Positions 44,841-57,044 of a DNA stretch of 64,000 bases are shown in pieces. Every line of letters begins with the position of its first letter. The first letter of the stretch is position 1. Made by a program: the position numbers and the translations under genes. The DNA is taken from contig NBAY01000026.1 of assembly GCA_002794775.1 (NCBI GenBank), forward strand, positions 186,001 through 250,000, written 5' to 3'. Origin of the DNA: Porodaedalea pini. Taxonomy: Eukaryota > Basidiomycota > Agaricomycetes > Hymenochaetales > Hymenochaetaceae. A model generated the notes under the pieces. It saw only the letters and a program-made list of their open reading frames with translations, ran no database searches and had not been told where the DNA came from.

Positions 44841-44909
44841 CGAGACAGGATCCTGCAAGTTCAAGTTGAAGATCAAGGTCGACAGGCCGGTGTGAGAGGA
44901 TGGCCGAGC

Positions 44910-44917
44910 TTTATATA
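44910..44917 (-). promoter_or_regulatory. TATA box of paralog A
   Basis: TATATAAA on the minus strand about 70 bp upstream of the ATG at 44840; this decided the start. Confidence 0.55.
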
Positions 44918-45146
44918 CCTGTGCAATTTCGAAGGACCCTCGGCGCTCATCATGGAAAGCATAAGCTGTAAGCGTTGTAAGCACTGCAGTTGGTATCTTC
45001 TCAATCTCATGATGATTCTGCTGAACTTGGCGCTCGGACGTCGGGTATATCGGCTTGCCACACGTGATCACTACAAGGGCGCGTTTCTGCTTTTCTACTG
45101 TACCGTACTTTGGCTAACTAATAACGTACATTGAAGGGAAACGACA

Positions 45147-48100
45147 TTAATATTGAGGCAACAAGTCCGATAATTGTGCTCTAGCTAAACTATCCATTTG
45201 CGCGAGAGACCGTATATAGTACACACAGGCTGTCGCACGAGCCATTGTGGACATCCTACCGAGGTCTGGGTGGAATTTCTGCATGGGCAGCGCGAAACCG
45301 GGAAGCGTTGGGAAGAAACGAAGCTGCAGCCTGCACATTTCCGGATTGGGGATCCAACAAGAAATGCGAACGTGGGGCGCTGTATCCAACCCGACGATAA
45401 CGCCTTGAGGGACGGTAGTAATCTGACCCCTTACGGTGACTCGCTGCCTGCTCTGCAATAACGGTGGGACCATTCCCTCCGCCCCTCCGCGTGATCTCCT
45501 CACCCTACAGACTCGATCTAGCACTTCGGCACTGTCTAGCGCGCCATCTTTGGAAAGTCGTGGTTGAGATCCCTCGAATGTGGGGGACAACGGCCACGGG
45601 CGTCCTCGGCTTCGTCCATGCCTTGTGCTATCGAGGGGGCTACATGGATCATAAACGCTCTCCTGATGTTTCTCCCAGTTCTGGGGCGCCATTGCGACAG
45701 GATAACTCTCCTCGATACGCGGTTGGTAGATATCCTCTTCGAGTATATGGTGGCTTTGCGACTCATGGGCGTTCGAAGAAACGTCGTCGTCCCTCTTCGG
45801 ATGTGACTCGTGGTTGAAGAATGCAGGTTCGCACGCGCCACTTGGACCATATGGCGGTTTGTCGGACAGCTCGGCGCTGAGCTCAAAGGGATTTGAAGGG
45901 GTCGGAAGAGGTTGGGATTTCCACTCGAGTAACTGCGCAGTCGCATCTGACCTTGTAGAGACTGTCTTTCCTTCGTGTTCATGGGCGGTAAAGGGATCGT
46001 CCAATTCGCCTCTTGTGCTATATGATAGTTGGCTTCGCGAACGACGGATCCCAGAAACATCCAGCTTTGAAAGCGAGAGTTTTCGGTCTTCATCTGCGGT
46101 TTCAAGTCCGGCTCCCATACAATATGAAGGGGAACTTCGTGAACGATGCAGCATTGGCTCATTCAGAGGTTGACCAGGTAATTCTGGTTTCCGCCGCGCC
46201 TTACGAAAGGCTTCGTTCATGATAGCTGCATCTGGCCTTCGGCGGGAGCTCTGCCAAACGATTGTGCACTGGCCTGAGATGGACAGCGGGCCCGTCTACA
46301 CCTACGAATCGGCTTCGGGAAGCCCGGATCACTGAGCATCCCTGAACATAGCCCGTAAGGCTGAGAGCGCCATGGTAACTCGCCATTGTCATCATCACTG
46401 AATGAGAATGTACCTTCCAAGAGAAACTTCTCGTCCGAAAGCGCATGCCATACCGCGCGTGAACCCAGTGGCACTGCTTCAGACTCCTGATTTTTCTCCG
46501 AGCCAAGAGCTTGAGCCGACAGGTCTGTTCCCAACTCCCGACCTGATTCGTCCTGATCAACGCTGAAATGGCCTCCCGAGACCTGCTTCCGTTTCAGCGA
46601 TACAAAACAATTGTTCGCACACACTAGGATGGATAGTGTGAGAGTCCTTCGTCAGATCTCTGCCAACAGAGCCTGCATTCTGACGGAACTTCCATTTCTC
46701 CAAGATAAGATAGCCAGAGAGGAACAGAAGGCCAGACGCGTGAATGCCTGAGAATAAGACAGTAATCGCAGACGTCGCTGTGTGCTAGAGGAGGTGCCTT
46801 AGATACAATATGCGTGGTACGACGATAATAGGAGACAGGAGACAACATACCTGTCCAGTAGAAAATGCAAAAAGGCACAAAGCGATGGCAAAGAAGGCTC
46901 CAGCAATGAGAAAGACCATAGGGCCAGCATTCAACCAAACCTTGAACCAAAGTGAGAGAGAACCGTCTGGCACGCGACTGACGACTGTTAGTTAGCGCGC
47001 GGAAAAAGCAGAATCAACAGTGAGGACTGACACTATGAACTTGTGCCATCCCATGACAAGCAAGCTGCTCACGGCTGATCCGACACTGAATACCAGTGAA
47101 GAGAGTAGAAACGTGTTTGCTGAAATGCCTGAGGGGCTCGTAGTCCCACCCGTAGTGATTTGGAGCATAGACGCCGTCGTTCCAGAAAGAAAGAATGCGA
47201 TCGTCGTCATGTTAAGGTAACCAGACGAGGTGTTATTCTGTGTGTAAAGGATAGCAGGAACACTTATAGAAATTGAATTTATATTTCCCGTCCCCACAAT
47301 CGTCAGATGGGGTTTTTAGTACATACCCTTCTCATGGAACATCTTTATTGCGTCTATCAAGGAAGAAATCGCGCTCTCCACCCAATCTTCAAGTAGAGTT
47401 TGTATGTATGGACCATACTCCCTTAAATCATCAGGGTTGGGAGGGTAACCTAATTTATGCTCAGTGGTCGCCGACGAGCAGTAGCTTGCGTGAAAATTTA
47501 GTACCTTCACCCAAAGAGATCGCACCTGCTTCTGCCTGGAGGGCAGAACATATTGATTTAATCAGCTACTCGGAGAAAATATAATAAAGTTGACCTGGAA
47601 TCGGTTATGTAAGGAGAATAGTTGAAGCATGAGCTTCTCGTCGTGATACACCGTGTTGAAGTCATGCAACGCTCGTGCCAGTTCGTCCAGAGCATCTCCA
47701 AAGTCGTTTAAGATAAGAGAAAAATCTGTCAGATAAGCACGCGATCCGCCAGCTTTCCACAACAAAATTCATTTAGTACGATTCATAAGAAACGAACTTT
47801 AGAACAATTAGTTACGACTATACATCTTAACGTTGACATCCCGCGGGAAAAGTGCAGACGTATTTGTCCCGTACAGGTCACGCAGCCTCCTCAGTGCTAA
47901 TTTGACCGAGTTTGTGGCCTGTATACCTGGCCCACTGGAACCGACGGATCGAAGGGCAAAATCGAGTCGTATGAGCTACGAGGTAACATCAGTTGACACG
48001 CAACTGGATATTGTTTGACATATGTATGCACACCTCGCTTTTGAGTTCCATGCAGTTCCTTTACAAGGACATTAGCTTACAGGAAGTCAAGTGAAAGACA

Positions 48101-48850
48101 CTGCATACCAGTAAAATCGATGATATTCGGCTGGACCGGGAATGTCATCATAGATTGTGTCTGAAAACAGAGCAATTTCGTCTGGCGATGGAATGCGAGT
48201 TTTTCCATCAGGGGGTGCTCCAGCACCTTCCGATCTTCTTTGGCGACGCAAGTAATGGATCATGTCGAGCTTCTTGATATCTTCAATCGTTGGACGCACA
48301 GGCCGGCGAGAAATAGGTATGTCTAACGAAAAAAATATCACGAGTAGACGATCAGATCTTTCTTCAAGTCACAGGAGGAACATGCACAAACCATACGATA
48401 ATGAATATGGCGCCGTCGTCAAGAGGAGCTTTCGATCAACTCCTCCTTTGGCCAAAATCGAAGGGTCTTCATAATCTGCCTGTCTGTCCTGGCGAAGCTC
48501 TGGGCGCAACGGACCTGGACACGGAGTGGCGCAAATGAACCGCAGTGAGCACAAAACAAACAGCGTGATGAAGGAATGGTCTATCACATACGCTCCCAGC
48601 TTTCACCGCCCCACTCCACCTCTCCTACCGCTACCACCCGTTCTCGCTTTTCCGGAGCAGATTCGCGGACAGGCGCTACCAATTGCTTGCTGCTGGTTTC
48701 CAAACCAATCGCGCCGTGCGAGCCTGGCTCAATATTAATGACTATCTGGACTGACCCCCTTTGCTCTGTTACGTGTCTATCGTGCAAGCTCTCCGCCTTA
48801 AGGTCGTAATTTTCAGCTGATGCACCTGGTGCAAAATGTTCTGGATCCAT
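45147..48850 (-). CDS. Four-helix membrane protein (paralog B)
   Basis: Same architecture and order of conserved blocks as paralog A. The start chosen is MDPEHFAPGASAENYDL, matching the MNP start of A; an upstream in-frame ATG at 48949 is an alternative. Blocks: RRPVRPTIEDIKKLDMIHYL, DDIPGPAEYHRFYW, RLDFALRSVGSSGPGIQATN, LRRLRDLYGTNTSALFPRDV and ARALHDFNTVYHDEKLML. The helices are TIAFFLSGTTASMLQIT, LLSSLVFSVGSAVSSLLVMG, AGPMVFLIAGAFFAIALCLF and FSGIHASGLLFLSGYLILEK. RQNAGSVGRDLT and WHALSDEKFLLEGTF follow. A last exon after a TAG acceptor near 46300 gives a tail of some 380 residues (IMNEAFRKARRKPELPG...), only mildly Ser/Pro-rich. It does not share A's RS repeats. Function unknown. Confidence 0.65.
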
Positions 48851-50649
48851 GCTCGCCGACTGTCGATGGGGCCTAGCTTGAAAGCCATACGGCGGTGATA
48901 GATACGGTCCAAGCCTGTCTGACCATCCTAAAAGCCGTGTAATTGACATTCATAAAAGAAGCTTGAGCCTGTGCGCGGTGCATGATAGCTTCTTGAAGTG
49001 GATTGTGTGCACGCACAGCTCAAGCGGCAATCGGGTAACTCGGGAGTTGAACACGGAAGAGTATAATTATATAACTATATCACGTGGCCGCGATGCGCGT
49101 CACGTCAGTCGGACTCGGAAACTGTCATTCAAAGTTGCCACGGAACGCGATTCGTTCCGTCCCGGATACCCACTGCAGAGGGAAAAGTTGAATATCCCAC
49201 ATACCATGGACTAGGCATTGTATAATTATAATTGGCACATTCAAACATGAATGCTTTACTTGGAACTTTCTAGAGAGGTTGGGTAGTGAAAAGGGAAGAG
49301 CCTACTGACTGATCCTTGCTCTAGGATATGTTTAGAGCATATATAAATGATATATGAAGTTGATTAATGAGTATCGCCTCTATAGGCAGCCGAGCTTTGA
49401 TCTGCCAGTCTTGATCCTCTCATGTTTGTAAACCATCCTATTGTTCGATTGTTCGACCACTTGAAAGTAAGCTATACCTTCAGTTATTAGAGATGCTGAG
49501 CTGATGTGAAATTAAATGAGCGCTCTTTCCCTTTCAACAGGTCGACTTGGTCTTCATGATATTTCATATGCAGCAGTTAGTACGACACTGGTGAAGTGTT
49601 TCATGTACATGCTTGTTGACAGCAACAGGTGTTGAGTATAAAAGGAAGTCTTCCCTACCCTGAGCTTCAGAAATTGAAAGAAGGCAACCATGCATACAGT
49701 TCAGATAGAAGAATATTAATGAAGGGTGCTGTTACACAAGCTTCTCCGGCACCTGGGACTCATGAATCCCTACAAAATGATAACGCCGACAACAATGGAA
49801 GAGCATGCGAAGGTATCGTATCATTATGCAAATTTCGTCCGAAATATGTAGTAAGGTGACTATAGCCCCCAGAGATGTCTCCTGTGTTTGATTTCATCTC
49901 GCGCGTTCGACTCTAACCCAATACCTGTTGCATAGCCATCGAGATTATGAAGTTCTGCGGCGGGGCTCCTAAATTTGAGTTCACAGTGACTGGCGTGACG
50001 AGTACGTGTTCTGGTCTGTTCTCTGTAGACACATACACTGGGAAATCTGATTTTTCACACCTTGTATTTTGGCAGTCAGTCATCCATGGAAAGCTGGTGG
50101 GAGCACACCACAGATTGGCAATAGAATTCCAGCACAGCAAGGATAGCGAGAGTGTCGACATGCAGCTGAAGGAGGCTCTCATACACTACATAAACGAAGT
50201 AGAGTTGGTGAAAAAGCTGGCAAACGTTGAAGGAAATAGAAGGGCGGATAAACCATATATAGTACCCAGATATGTACTCCGGATACATATTTCGCGCATG
50301 GAGAAGCAATTGAGCTGCTTTTTCTCTCGTTCAGAGAACCCGATGAGATGGTTGTATGCATACGAGAAAGTATGTGTCTTAAATGCCTAGAACAAAGACT
50401 TTAACTGAAGTTGTTCTCTACGATTAGCAGCTTGGCCTGAATTTTTGAATATAAGATAGAGAGCTTGGATCCTCATCTTGGCCTACCCGAGAATTCAGGC
50501 AGTTCATGGTCAGTGGCGGTAGCTGGAGCTGAATAGGTGCATCTTACAAAACAAGATGGTACAAGTCAACTTGGATGATTAGAGCTTTCTTCGAGTAACA
50601 AGATTAGACTGATACATTTAGTGCGAAATGTCGTAAATTGATGTCTAGA
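48851..50649. other. Intergenic, with two weak ORFs
   Basis: Plus-strand frames at 49629-49859 and 49947-50390 (147 codons, FCGGAPKFEFTVTGVTSTCS...) have some coding look but no recognised domain. Possibly a small or decayed gene. Confidence 0.3.
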
Positions 50650-50840
50650 TCTGTCAACAATTGATGGAGCCTGGCTTGGAAGCCACAAGCATGAGGCGAT
50701 AGTAGAGTCAGACCAAATCTGTCTATGTATCGTGAAAGTAGTGTGCTTGGTATTCAGAAGAAGAAACTCGAGTCTGTGCTTGGTGCATGAAGGTTTTGAA
50801 CTTGCATGAAGGTTTTGAACTTGAGTGGATTTGTAGTGCC
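50650..50840. repeat. Diverged copy of the 5' end of paralog B
   Basis: Aligns by eye with about 48860-49010: GATGG(A/G)GCCT(A/G)GCTTG(A/G)AAGCCA, then GAGCCTGTGC / GAGTCTGTGCTTGGTGCATGA and TTGAA.TTGGAGTGGATT-like blocks in the same order and strand. It is a leftover of a third family copy or of a segmental duplication, directly next to the LINE. A perfect 19-bp tandem duplication (GCATGAAGGTTTTGAACTT twice) lies at 50785-50822. Confidence 0.5.
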
Positions 50841-50944
50841 GCGGCAGCAGAAACCTGTTACAGGTGTATGCACTCTTGAACTCCTACCACCACCATCTGG
50901 ACCGTGAGAATCTTGTTGTCAACTCGTCTTCTTTCTCCTCTGCT

Positions 50945-53182
50945 ATGGACAGCAAAATGCTGACCAGAGCTAAAGCCTCTCTTCATAAAACAAAGTCGTC
51001 TCATTCCCTTGCCAATCCCAAGGACCCCACCAAGTGTGAGGAGTGTAAATCGGATCTCCCCTATCACAGCCACAGCTGTGTTAGCGGCAAAGATAAACTC
51101 TGCATCGTTTGTGGCCGCGATAAGACCTACAACCACAATGATGCCGTCTGCGAAACTGTAGCCAAGAATCGTGTAAATTGGTCCCCCGATGTTGAAGCAG
51201 ACACTCATGCTGCCGCCCTGCGTAAACAAGGGGATCTTCCCCCTACTCCCCATATTGACTCACAGCCTTCCCTCAAACGCTCCAACTCGGAAGAGGAACA
51301 CCAAGCACTAAAGCCACCCCAGCGCATTGATGATATAGTGGATATGGAGGCCGACGACCTCTATGTTCCCAACTCGAGCCAAGCCCCCCAGGTCGACGAC
51401 AATATGGACGACCGGTCAGTATCAGAATACGAGGACCCGCAAATCGCCGAACGAGTTTCTTCCTCCTTTATGCACCTGACTAAGGAGACTATCGACCACA
51501 TTTCCGTGCTCATTACTCAGCCCTCCTGGACTGCCCCCACGCCATGGCACGAAGATCCGATCCGGGCCGGCAAAGCCCTTGCTGACGTGGCCTCCAACCT
51601 TGTATCCTGGCTCAGCAAAGCTCACTGTTTCGATGACGAAACCGTTAAAGAAAATAAAGTGAACGAAGGGCTACAAGCCTTCCACTCTTCTTACCGCATT
51701 CATTCACCTGACTTTAAATATGTCTTCAATGACGTTCATATTTCAGCACAGGCTATCCGTGAACAACATATCGCCGATAATATGTCTTCCATGTCGTGTT
51801 CTATTCAGTCTCTTACATCTCTCGTTTCTTCGCTCGTTGATAAAACTAATAACCTTGAAAAACAGTTGGCTCGTTCTTCCTCTTCTTCCGCAGCTCCCAA
51901 GGCCCCTTCTACAACTAATAAACCACAGGTCAAATTTCTCCCGGACCCCATGGGCGCTCGATTCGTACACGACAATTGGTTCCCTCCCGATCCCCCCATC
52001 GTTAAACAACGGGTTCAAACCCCGAAGAATGGGAAGACTGATTACGTGGCGGCCATCGCCAATACACACGTCCCCGGTTCCGGTTATCGCATGAGTTCGG
52101 AAGGTGTCATCTACGCACCTGATGGCTACGCCCACTCCGTGCACAACGCCCCCAGACCAGGCAACACCACCATCTATCATCTGAAAGTCGAATCCGTTGG
52201 CACCGACAAGGACGGTTTTACCACAGTAACCTACGCCAAAGTGACTCAAAAGAAAGCTAAGACGACCCCAACCAAAGTGATACGCCACACCGCAGAGAAC
52301 CCTGACGGGGAAATCTCAACGTTACCGGTCAACCGTTCTAACGGATCGGTCAACATCCGTACATCTAACATTAAGCGCATCTACTTCTCCCTTCCTGGGG
52401 ATCTCGCAGTTCGTCCTCTAACTCAGTCGGTTAAAAATGCTGTAAGGGCTGGCCTGAAGGGTAACCCTTCGTTTAAACATCTAGTGGTGCTGAGTGTCGA
52501 GTACACCTCGAACAGCAACCTCCTAATCTCTTTTACCAACATCCGTGCTGACTTTGACGCTAACTATCCTTCTCTGGCCACCCAACTCAGTCATATTATC
52601 AACATTAGCGGGGCAAAACCCTTCATCCCATCCCTGCAATTCAAAATGGTCATCCCCGGCATCCCCGTCTACGACAGGGACTCCAAGCTGATCTACAGCG
52701 AGACAGATCTCTTCAATGAGATCTTGTCTCTACCACAGTTCGAAGGGCGCGAGTTCATGTTCCCGCCTAGGTTTATGTCGTCACCCGAACGCCTTAACGA
52801 ACGGGACTTCTGCAATGTATCCATCGTAATGAAGGACCCAGACCGTCTTTCTTTTGACCATTTCTTCTTACACGCTAACCGTTCGGTCCCTGTTTTCGGC
52901 GTCATTCACCGCCTCGAGGAGATGAAAGCACGCCCCACTATCAATCAATGTGACAACTGCCACCACTTGGGACATGCCGCGTCTAAATGCCGCTCTGTAG
53001 CATGCTGCGCTATTTGTTTGGAAACCCATCGCACCGCAGTCCACGTCGCCAAATGCGCTCCGTGCACTGCGGCCAACAACCTGCAATGCGATCACTTCAC
53101 CTTATGTATTAATTGCCAGGGAAACCATAGCGTGCGGTCTTCGGACTGCCCTGCTCGTCGTAACTATTGTTCCCCCTACTAA
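50945..53182 (+). CDS. LINE ORF1: gag-like protein with zinc knuckles
   Basis: An uninterrupted 745-residue frame from MDSKMLTRAKASLHKTKSSH to a TAA at 53182; the frame is open 27 codons further up without an ATG. An N-terminal Cys/His cluster (CEECKSDLPYHSHSC, then CIVCGRDKTYNHNDAVC) may bind zinc. The middle is Ser/Pro-rich with a possible short coil (SSMSCSIQSLTSLVSSLVDK). The end has the nucleic-acid-binding knuckles CDNCHHLGHAASKC and CCAICLETHRTAVHVAKC, then CINCQGNHSVRSSDCPARR. CCHC knuckles at the ORF1 C-terminus are standard for this group; the protein coats LINE RNA. It is intact, in contrast with ORF2. Confidence 0.85.
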   Translation: MDSKMLTRAKASLHKTKSSHSLANPKDPTKCEECKSDLPYHSHSCVSGKDKLCIVCGRDKTYNHNDAVCETVAKNRVNWSPDVEADTHAAALRKQGDLPPTPHIDSQPSLKRSNSEEEHQALKPPQRIDDIVDMEADDLYVPNSSQAPQVDDNMDDRSVSEYEDPQIAERVSSSFMHLTKETIDHISVLITQPSWTAPTPWHEDPIRAGKALADVASNLVSWLSKAHCFDDETVKENKVNEGLQAFHSSYRIHSPDFKYVFNDVHISAQAIREQHIADNMSSMSCSIQSLTSLVSSLVDKTNNLEKQLARSSSSSAAPKAPSTTNKPQVKFLPDPMGARFVHDNWFPPDPPIVKQRVQTPKNGKTDYVAAIANTHVPGSGYRMSSEGVIYAPDGYAHSVHNAPRPGNTTIYHLKVESVGTDKDGFTTVTYAKVTQKKAKTTPTKVIRHTAENPDGEISTLPVNRSNGSVNIRTSNIKRIYFSLPGDLAVRPLTQSVKNAVRAGLKGNPSFKHLVVLSVEYTSNSNLLISFTNIRADFDANYPSLATQLSHIINISGAKPFIPSLQFKMVIPGIPVYDRDSKLIYSETDLFNEILSLPQFEGREFMFPPRFMSSPERLNERDFCNVSIVMKDPDRLSFDHFFLHANRSVPVFGVIHRLEEMKARPTINQCDNCHHLGHAASKCRSVACCAICLETHRTAVHVAKCAPCTAANNLQCDHFTLCINCQGNHSVRSSDCPARRNYCSPY

Positions 53183-53187
53183 TTCTT

Positions 53188-56100
53188 ATGACTGAGAAAA
53201 TTTCCATTCTTTCCCTTAACCTTCGCAATTCCGAACCCTCCTTTGATTTTTTGTTTCGTTCATTTTCTTCTACCCTCCAGGCGCCGGACGTCGTTTGCCT
53301 TCAGGAAATCCCAGTCATTCAATGAATCATCCCTTCCAAATCCGATCCTTCTGGTTCGCGGGCTTTTGATTCCCACAACTACGCGCCCTATACAGCGTTT
53401 CTGCCACCATTCCCCGGGAAACCCTGATGTTGTACTTATGTTCATCCCCGCTTAATCCATCGGGTCTCCCTCTTTCAAACCCCCAATCCTTCCCCTTGCA
53501 TCTCTGTTATTTCCATTTCCAGGGACCTTCCCGTCCCTCTTCTGCTATGGAACGTCTATAATTCTCCTTCTCAACGGGAATTCGAGTCGAATTTACCTTC
53601 TCTCACATCTTCTTCTAATATTTTCGTTGGAGATTTCAACCGCCATTCCACTTTGTGGTCGCTTCCAGAACAATCATCCCGCTTCCACCTCTCCCATGTC
53701 TTCACTGACTGGATCAGTGAGACCGGCCTCGTTGTTTGTAACCCACCCGACCAACCCACCTATTTCAATCGCTCCATGAACAGTCAATCCATTATCGACC
53801 TCGTTCTTGCGTCCAACGATTTTTCAACTGAAATCTCCGAATCTGTCATTATTGCAGACCCTTCTTTAACCGTCTCTTCAGACCATTTCCCCATTATGTT
53901 CTCTTTCAGTCTCAACATTTTTAACGCTCCTTCCCAACCCCCCCTTCGTTCCATTCGTTCCCATGATTTGCCATCGTTCATATCCGAATTCTGCAACTCG
54001 AAATTATTCCCGTTCGATCTTCAAAACATTCATTCAGCCCAAGCGCTGGACGACTTACTTTTCTCCTTTCAGGATTCCTTATCTTCTTTCACCAGATCAT
54101 TCCTCCGCAAACGAAAGCCTCGCACATACTTCAGCCCGAACGCTTGGTGGTCGGAAATGTGCTCTAAACTCTACCACGAACACTGCTGAAACCCATCGGC
54201 GGAGTCAAAACACCGTCTCGAGGTCGAATTATCCCGATCCAAAACCGCATTCTATGGAGCATGTCTTCAAAGCTCCAATCAACATTCAATCTGGCACTGC
54301 CAGTTCACGGGGGTCACTCGTCGTCGATCTCCTATTGGCGCACTCCGAATGCCTAACGGGTCCTTCTCTCTCACCGAGGACGACAAAGCAGCAGTGTTTC
54401 GCAATACGTTCTTCCCACCTCTTTCGTCTCCGCCAGAGCCAGTCCATCTCCCGGCTCTTTCAGACAGTCCAACGGTGTCGGTGGATGACGTCCTTGACGC
54501 CCTTCGCAGTATTGATAAAGAAATGAGTCCTGGTAACAACCATATCTCGTATCAACACCTTTCATTGCTGGTCGAACATCAAGGCCAATTTTTTGCGGAT
54601 CTTTTTTCTTTATGCCTCAAATTCGGTCATTTTCCGCTTCCGTTCAAAACATCTCTTGTCACTTTCATCCCCAAACCCAAGCGCACCAATTTTTCAGTGC
54701 CCCGGGCTTTCAGACCAATTTCCTTGGTCGACACAATCGGAAAACTTTTCGAACGTGTCTTGTTCAACATTTTACAACCCTTTTTTGAAAAGAACAACCT
54801 TCTTCCCGACACCCAACATGGATGCCGAAAAAACTGTTCATCTCTTACTGCCTGCTATGAACTTCTTTCATTCATTACTTCCAACCCTTTTATTCGTCCA
54901 GGCGAAACAGTAGGCGACAAAGCTCACCTTCGTCACCGCCATTATATTACTTCCATTTTGACCGTGGATATTCAAGGCTTCTTTGACAATATTTCTCATC
55001 CACTCCTCCTTAACAAACTCATTCGTTCAAAAGTTCATCCTAACTTCATTCGTGTATTGGCAGCCTGGCTCTCCGACCGCCCCATTTCATTTCATTTCAA
55101 CAATTTCTTTTCTTCCCCTTTCATAAAACCAAACCGGGGCGTCCCCCAAGGATCGCCTCTTTCCCCTCTCATTTCGATTTTCGCTTCAGCCGACGTCATC
55201 TTCTCTTACTCCAAACGTTTCGGCCCCACCGTCCTTTATTCGCATATATGGACGACCATCTTCTTTCTGCTTGTTCTCTCAGTATTAAAACCAACCTGGT
55301 GCGACTTCGCAACCAATTTTCTTTCCTTTCCTCCCAATTCCAGGCGCTCGGTTTGTCAATCGACCCAAACACCATCGAACTTCTACACATCATCCCTCAC
55401 CCACAACTCGCTCATTTCCATTTCCATTCTTTTCTTTCTAATCAGAATCAGTCTTTTATCCCATCTCTGTCACTTCCTGGTAACCTTGTCATTCCGCCGT
55501 CCAAGTATCTCTCATGGCTCGGAATTATTTTTTCTTATGACCTTTCACCCAAACTTCACTTCCAATCACGCGCGAACAAAGCGCTTTCCACCCTACATCA
55601 ACGTTCTTTTCTTTTCAATTCTTCTAACAGGGCTCACTTTCAATATGCCTGTCTCCTATACTTTGGTCTCATCCATTCCGTCGCCATCTATGGCGCAGTT
55701 CTCTTTCCCGAATCCGGCTTTATCTCTTCACTTTTGCAACCAATTCAGGACAAATTTCTTCATTCCATTCTTCATTCTAGCATAAACCCTTCTATAGCGG
55801 AGTCCGTGCTTTCCATTCCTCCTGTTAATCTCTTCATTCGATCGCTTTCACAACATTTCTTGCTATCCTATTATTCTCATTCCAACCGAATTCCAAACAA
55901 AAACAGCTATCTTTTTGATTCACTTCTCCCTCATATTTCAATTCCCAAATCCCCTCCTTACCTGAACTTTGTTCCTGTACATTCCAGACTCATCCTGATC
56001 CCCATTCCAAAGCCTGACCATCGCCCTAAAGTGATTCGCTCATTCAATTCTTTCTACCTACGACCTCCTCCTTACCAATACTTTATCTTCACAGATGGCT

Positions 56101-57013
56101 CCATCATCACAGACGACACCGGATCCGTCAACGGCGGCCATGGATACGTCATTATGCACGATCACGTCGAACTAGCTGTCTTTACTTCAGCAGCGCACTC
56201 TCACTCGAACATATTGTTCGAGGAGCAGGAAGCACTCATTGCAGCCCTACGGCAGATATCTTCTCTTCTCTCGAAATGTTCAACCCCGGTACACATACAC
56301 ATTGTTACCGATTCACTCAATTGCGCCAACCTCATTTTCACCAACGATACGTGACATGCAGACTTCATTATACTTTTTCGTCGACTTTGCGGAATCTTCC
56401 TCATACTACATCACCCTGCATCACACATCGCTGTCCAATGGCTTCCCTCCCATAGAGGAGTCCTGGGCAATGCCAAAGCCGATAAGCTGGCCAAAGACGC
56501 CGCTTCTAGTCGAGTCCGCGAGCCCACACCAGAATCACTACCGAACCTTAACGCACGACTCCAGCTCGACCTTCTTCGAGATTGGAAGAAATGCATCGTC
56601 AACTTGTGCGGTCATCGATTGATTGGCGAACCATCATCTTTCATCCTTTCCCCCACTCGTTCGTTTCGCACATTCCTCAAACTGGACCCCGAGAAGAGAA
56701 TATCCCGCCTAGTTCACGGTCGCGCCATAAGCATACTGCTTAACGCTCTCGATCTGCATAACCGTAACCTCGAACCACGTTGCCCGGACCCCCTCTGTGT
56801 CAAACATGATGTCCGTCATATCCTTAATGTTTGTCCTTTTTCGCGCATATCCATCATGGCCTTTTTCGTCATCGTATTTTACCCCTTACCTTTTCGGACT
56901 GGTTCCATCCCAACAATTTTCTGTTACTACTCAAATTTGCCTACTTTTCTTTTCGTCGCCCCCCGGACGCTATGCCACTTTTCTCTGAACTACCATCCAC
57001 ATACCACTCTTAG
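53188..57013 (+). pseudogene. LINE ORF2: endonuclease, reverse transcriptase, RNase H (broken)
   Basis: Starts 6 bp after the ORF1 stop (MTEKISILSLNLRNSEPSF). Endonuclease: VVCLQEIPVIQ, NIFVGDFNRHSTLWSLP, and SDHFPIMFSF near its end. Reverse transcriptase: FIPKPKRTNFSVPRAFRPIS, ILTVDIQGFFDNISHPLLLN, NRGVPQGSPLSPLIS, and the YMDD catalytic box. RNase H: FTDGSIITDDTGSVNGGHGY, FEEQEALIAALRQ, VTDSLNCANL and SHRGVLGNAKADKLAKDAA. C-terminal Cys/His: CPDPLCVKHDVRHILNVC. Breaks: TGA at 53323, 53425, 54187 and 56352, a frameshift just before YMDD near 55235, and a further one near 56840. Catalytic residues of RT and RNase H are otherwise present. Confidence 0.85.
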
Positions 57014-57044
57014 CTTTTCACTGAACCTCTCTTTCATCACGTAG

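Larger units (their letters stand above)
50841..57044 (+). mobile_element. Non-LTR retrotransposon (LINE), Tad1/I-like, inactive
   Basis: Two-ORF layout: a gag-like ORF1 with zinc knuckles, then ORF2 with an APE-type endonuclease, reverse transcriptase, RNase H and a C-terminal Cys/His motif. This content is known from the Tad1 and I groups of LINEs in fungi. ORF1 is intact; ORF2 is broken by several TGA codons and frameshifts, so the copy is inactive by itself. The 5' limit is uncertain (near the 19-bp duplication), as is the 3' limit (shortly after 57044). No poly-A tail or target duplication was identified by eye. Confidence 0.85.

Noticed and set aside
51743..52288. 181-codon minus-strand ORF inside LINE ORF1
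   Set aside because: Antisense to the intact 745-codon ORF1; a shadow.
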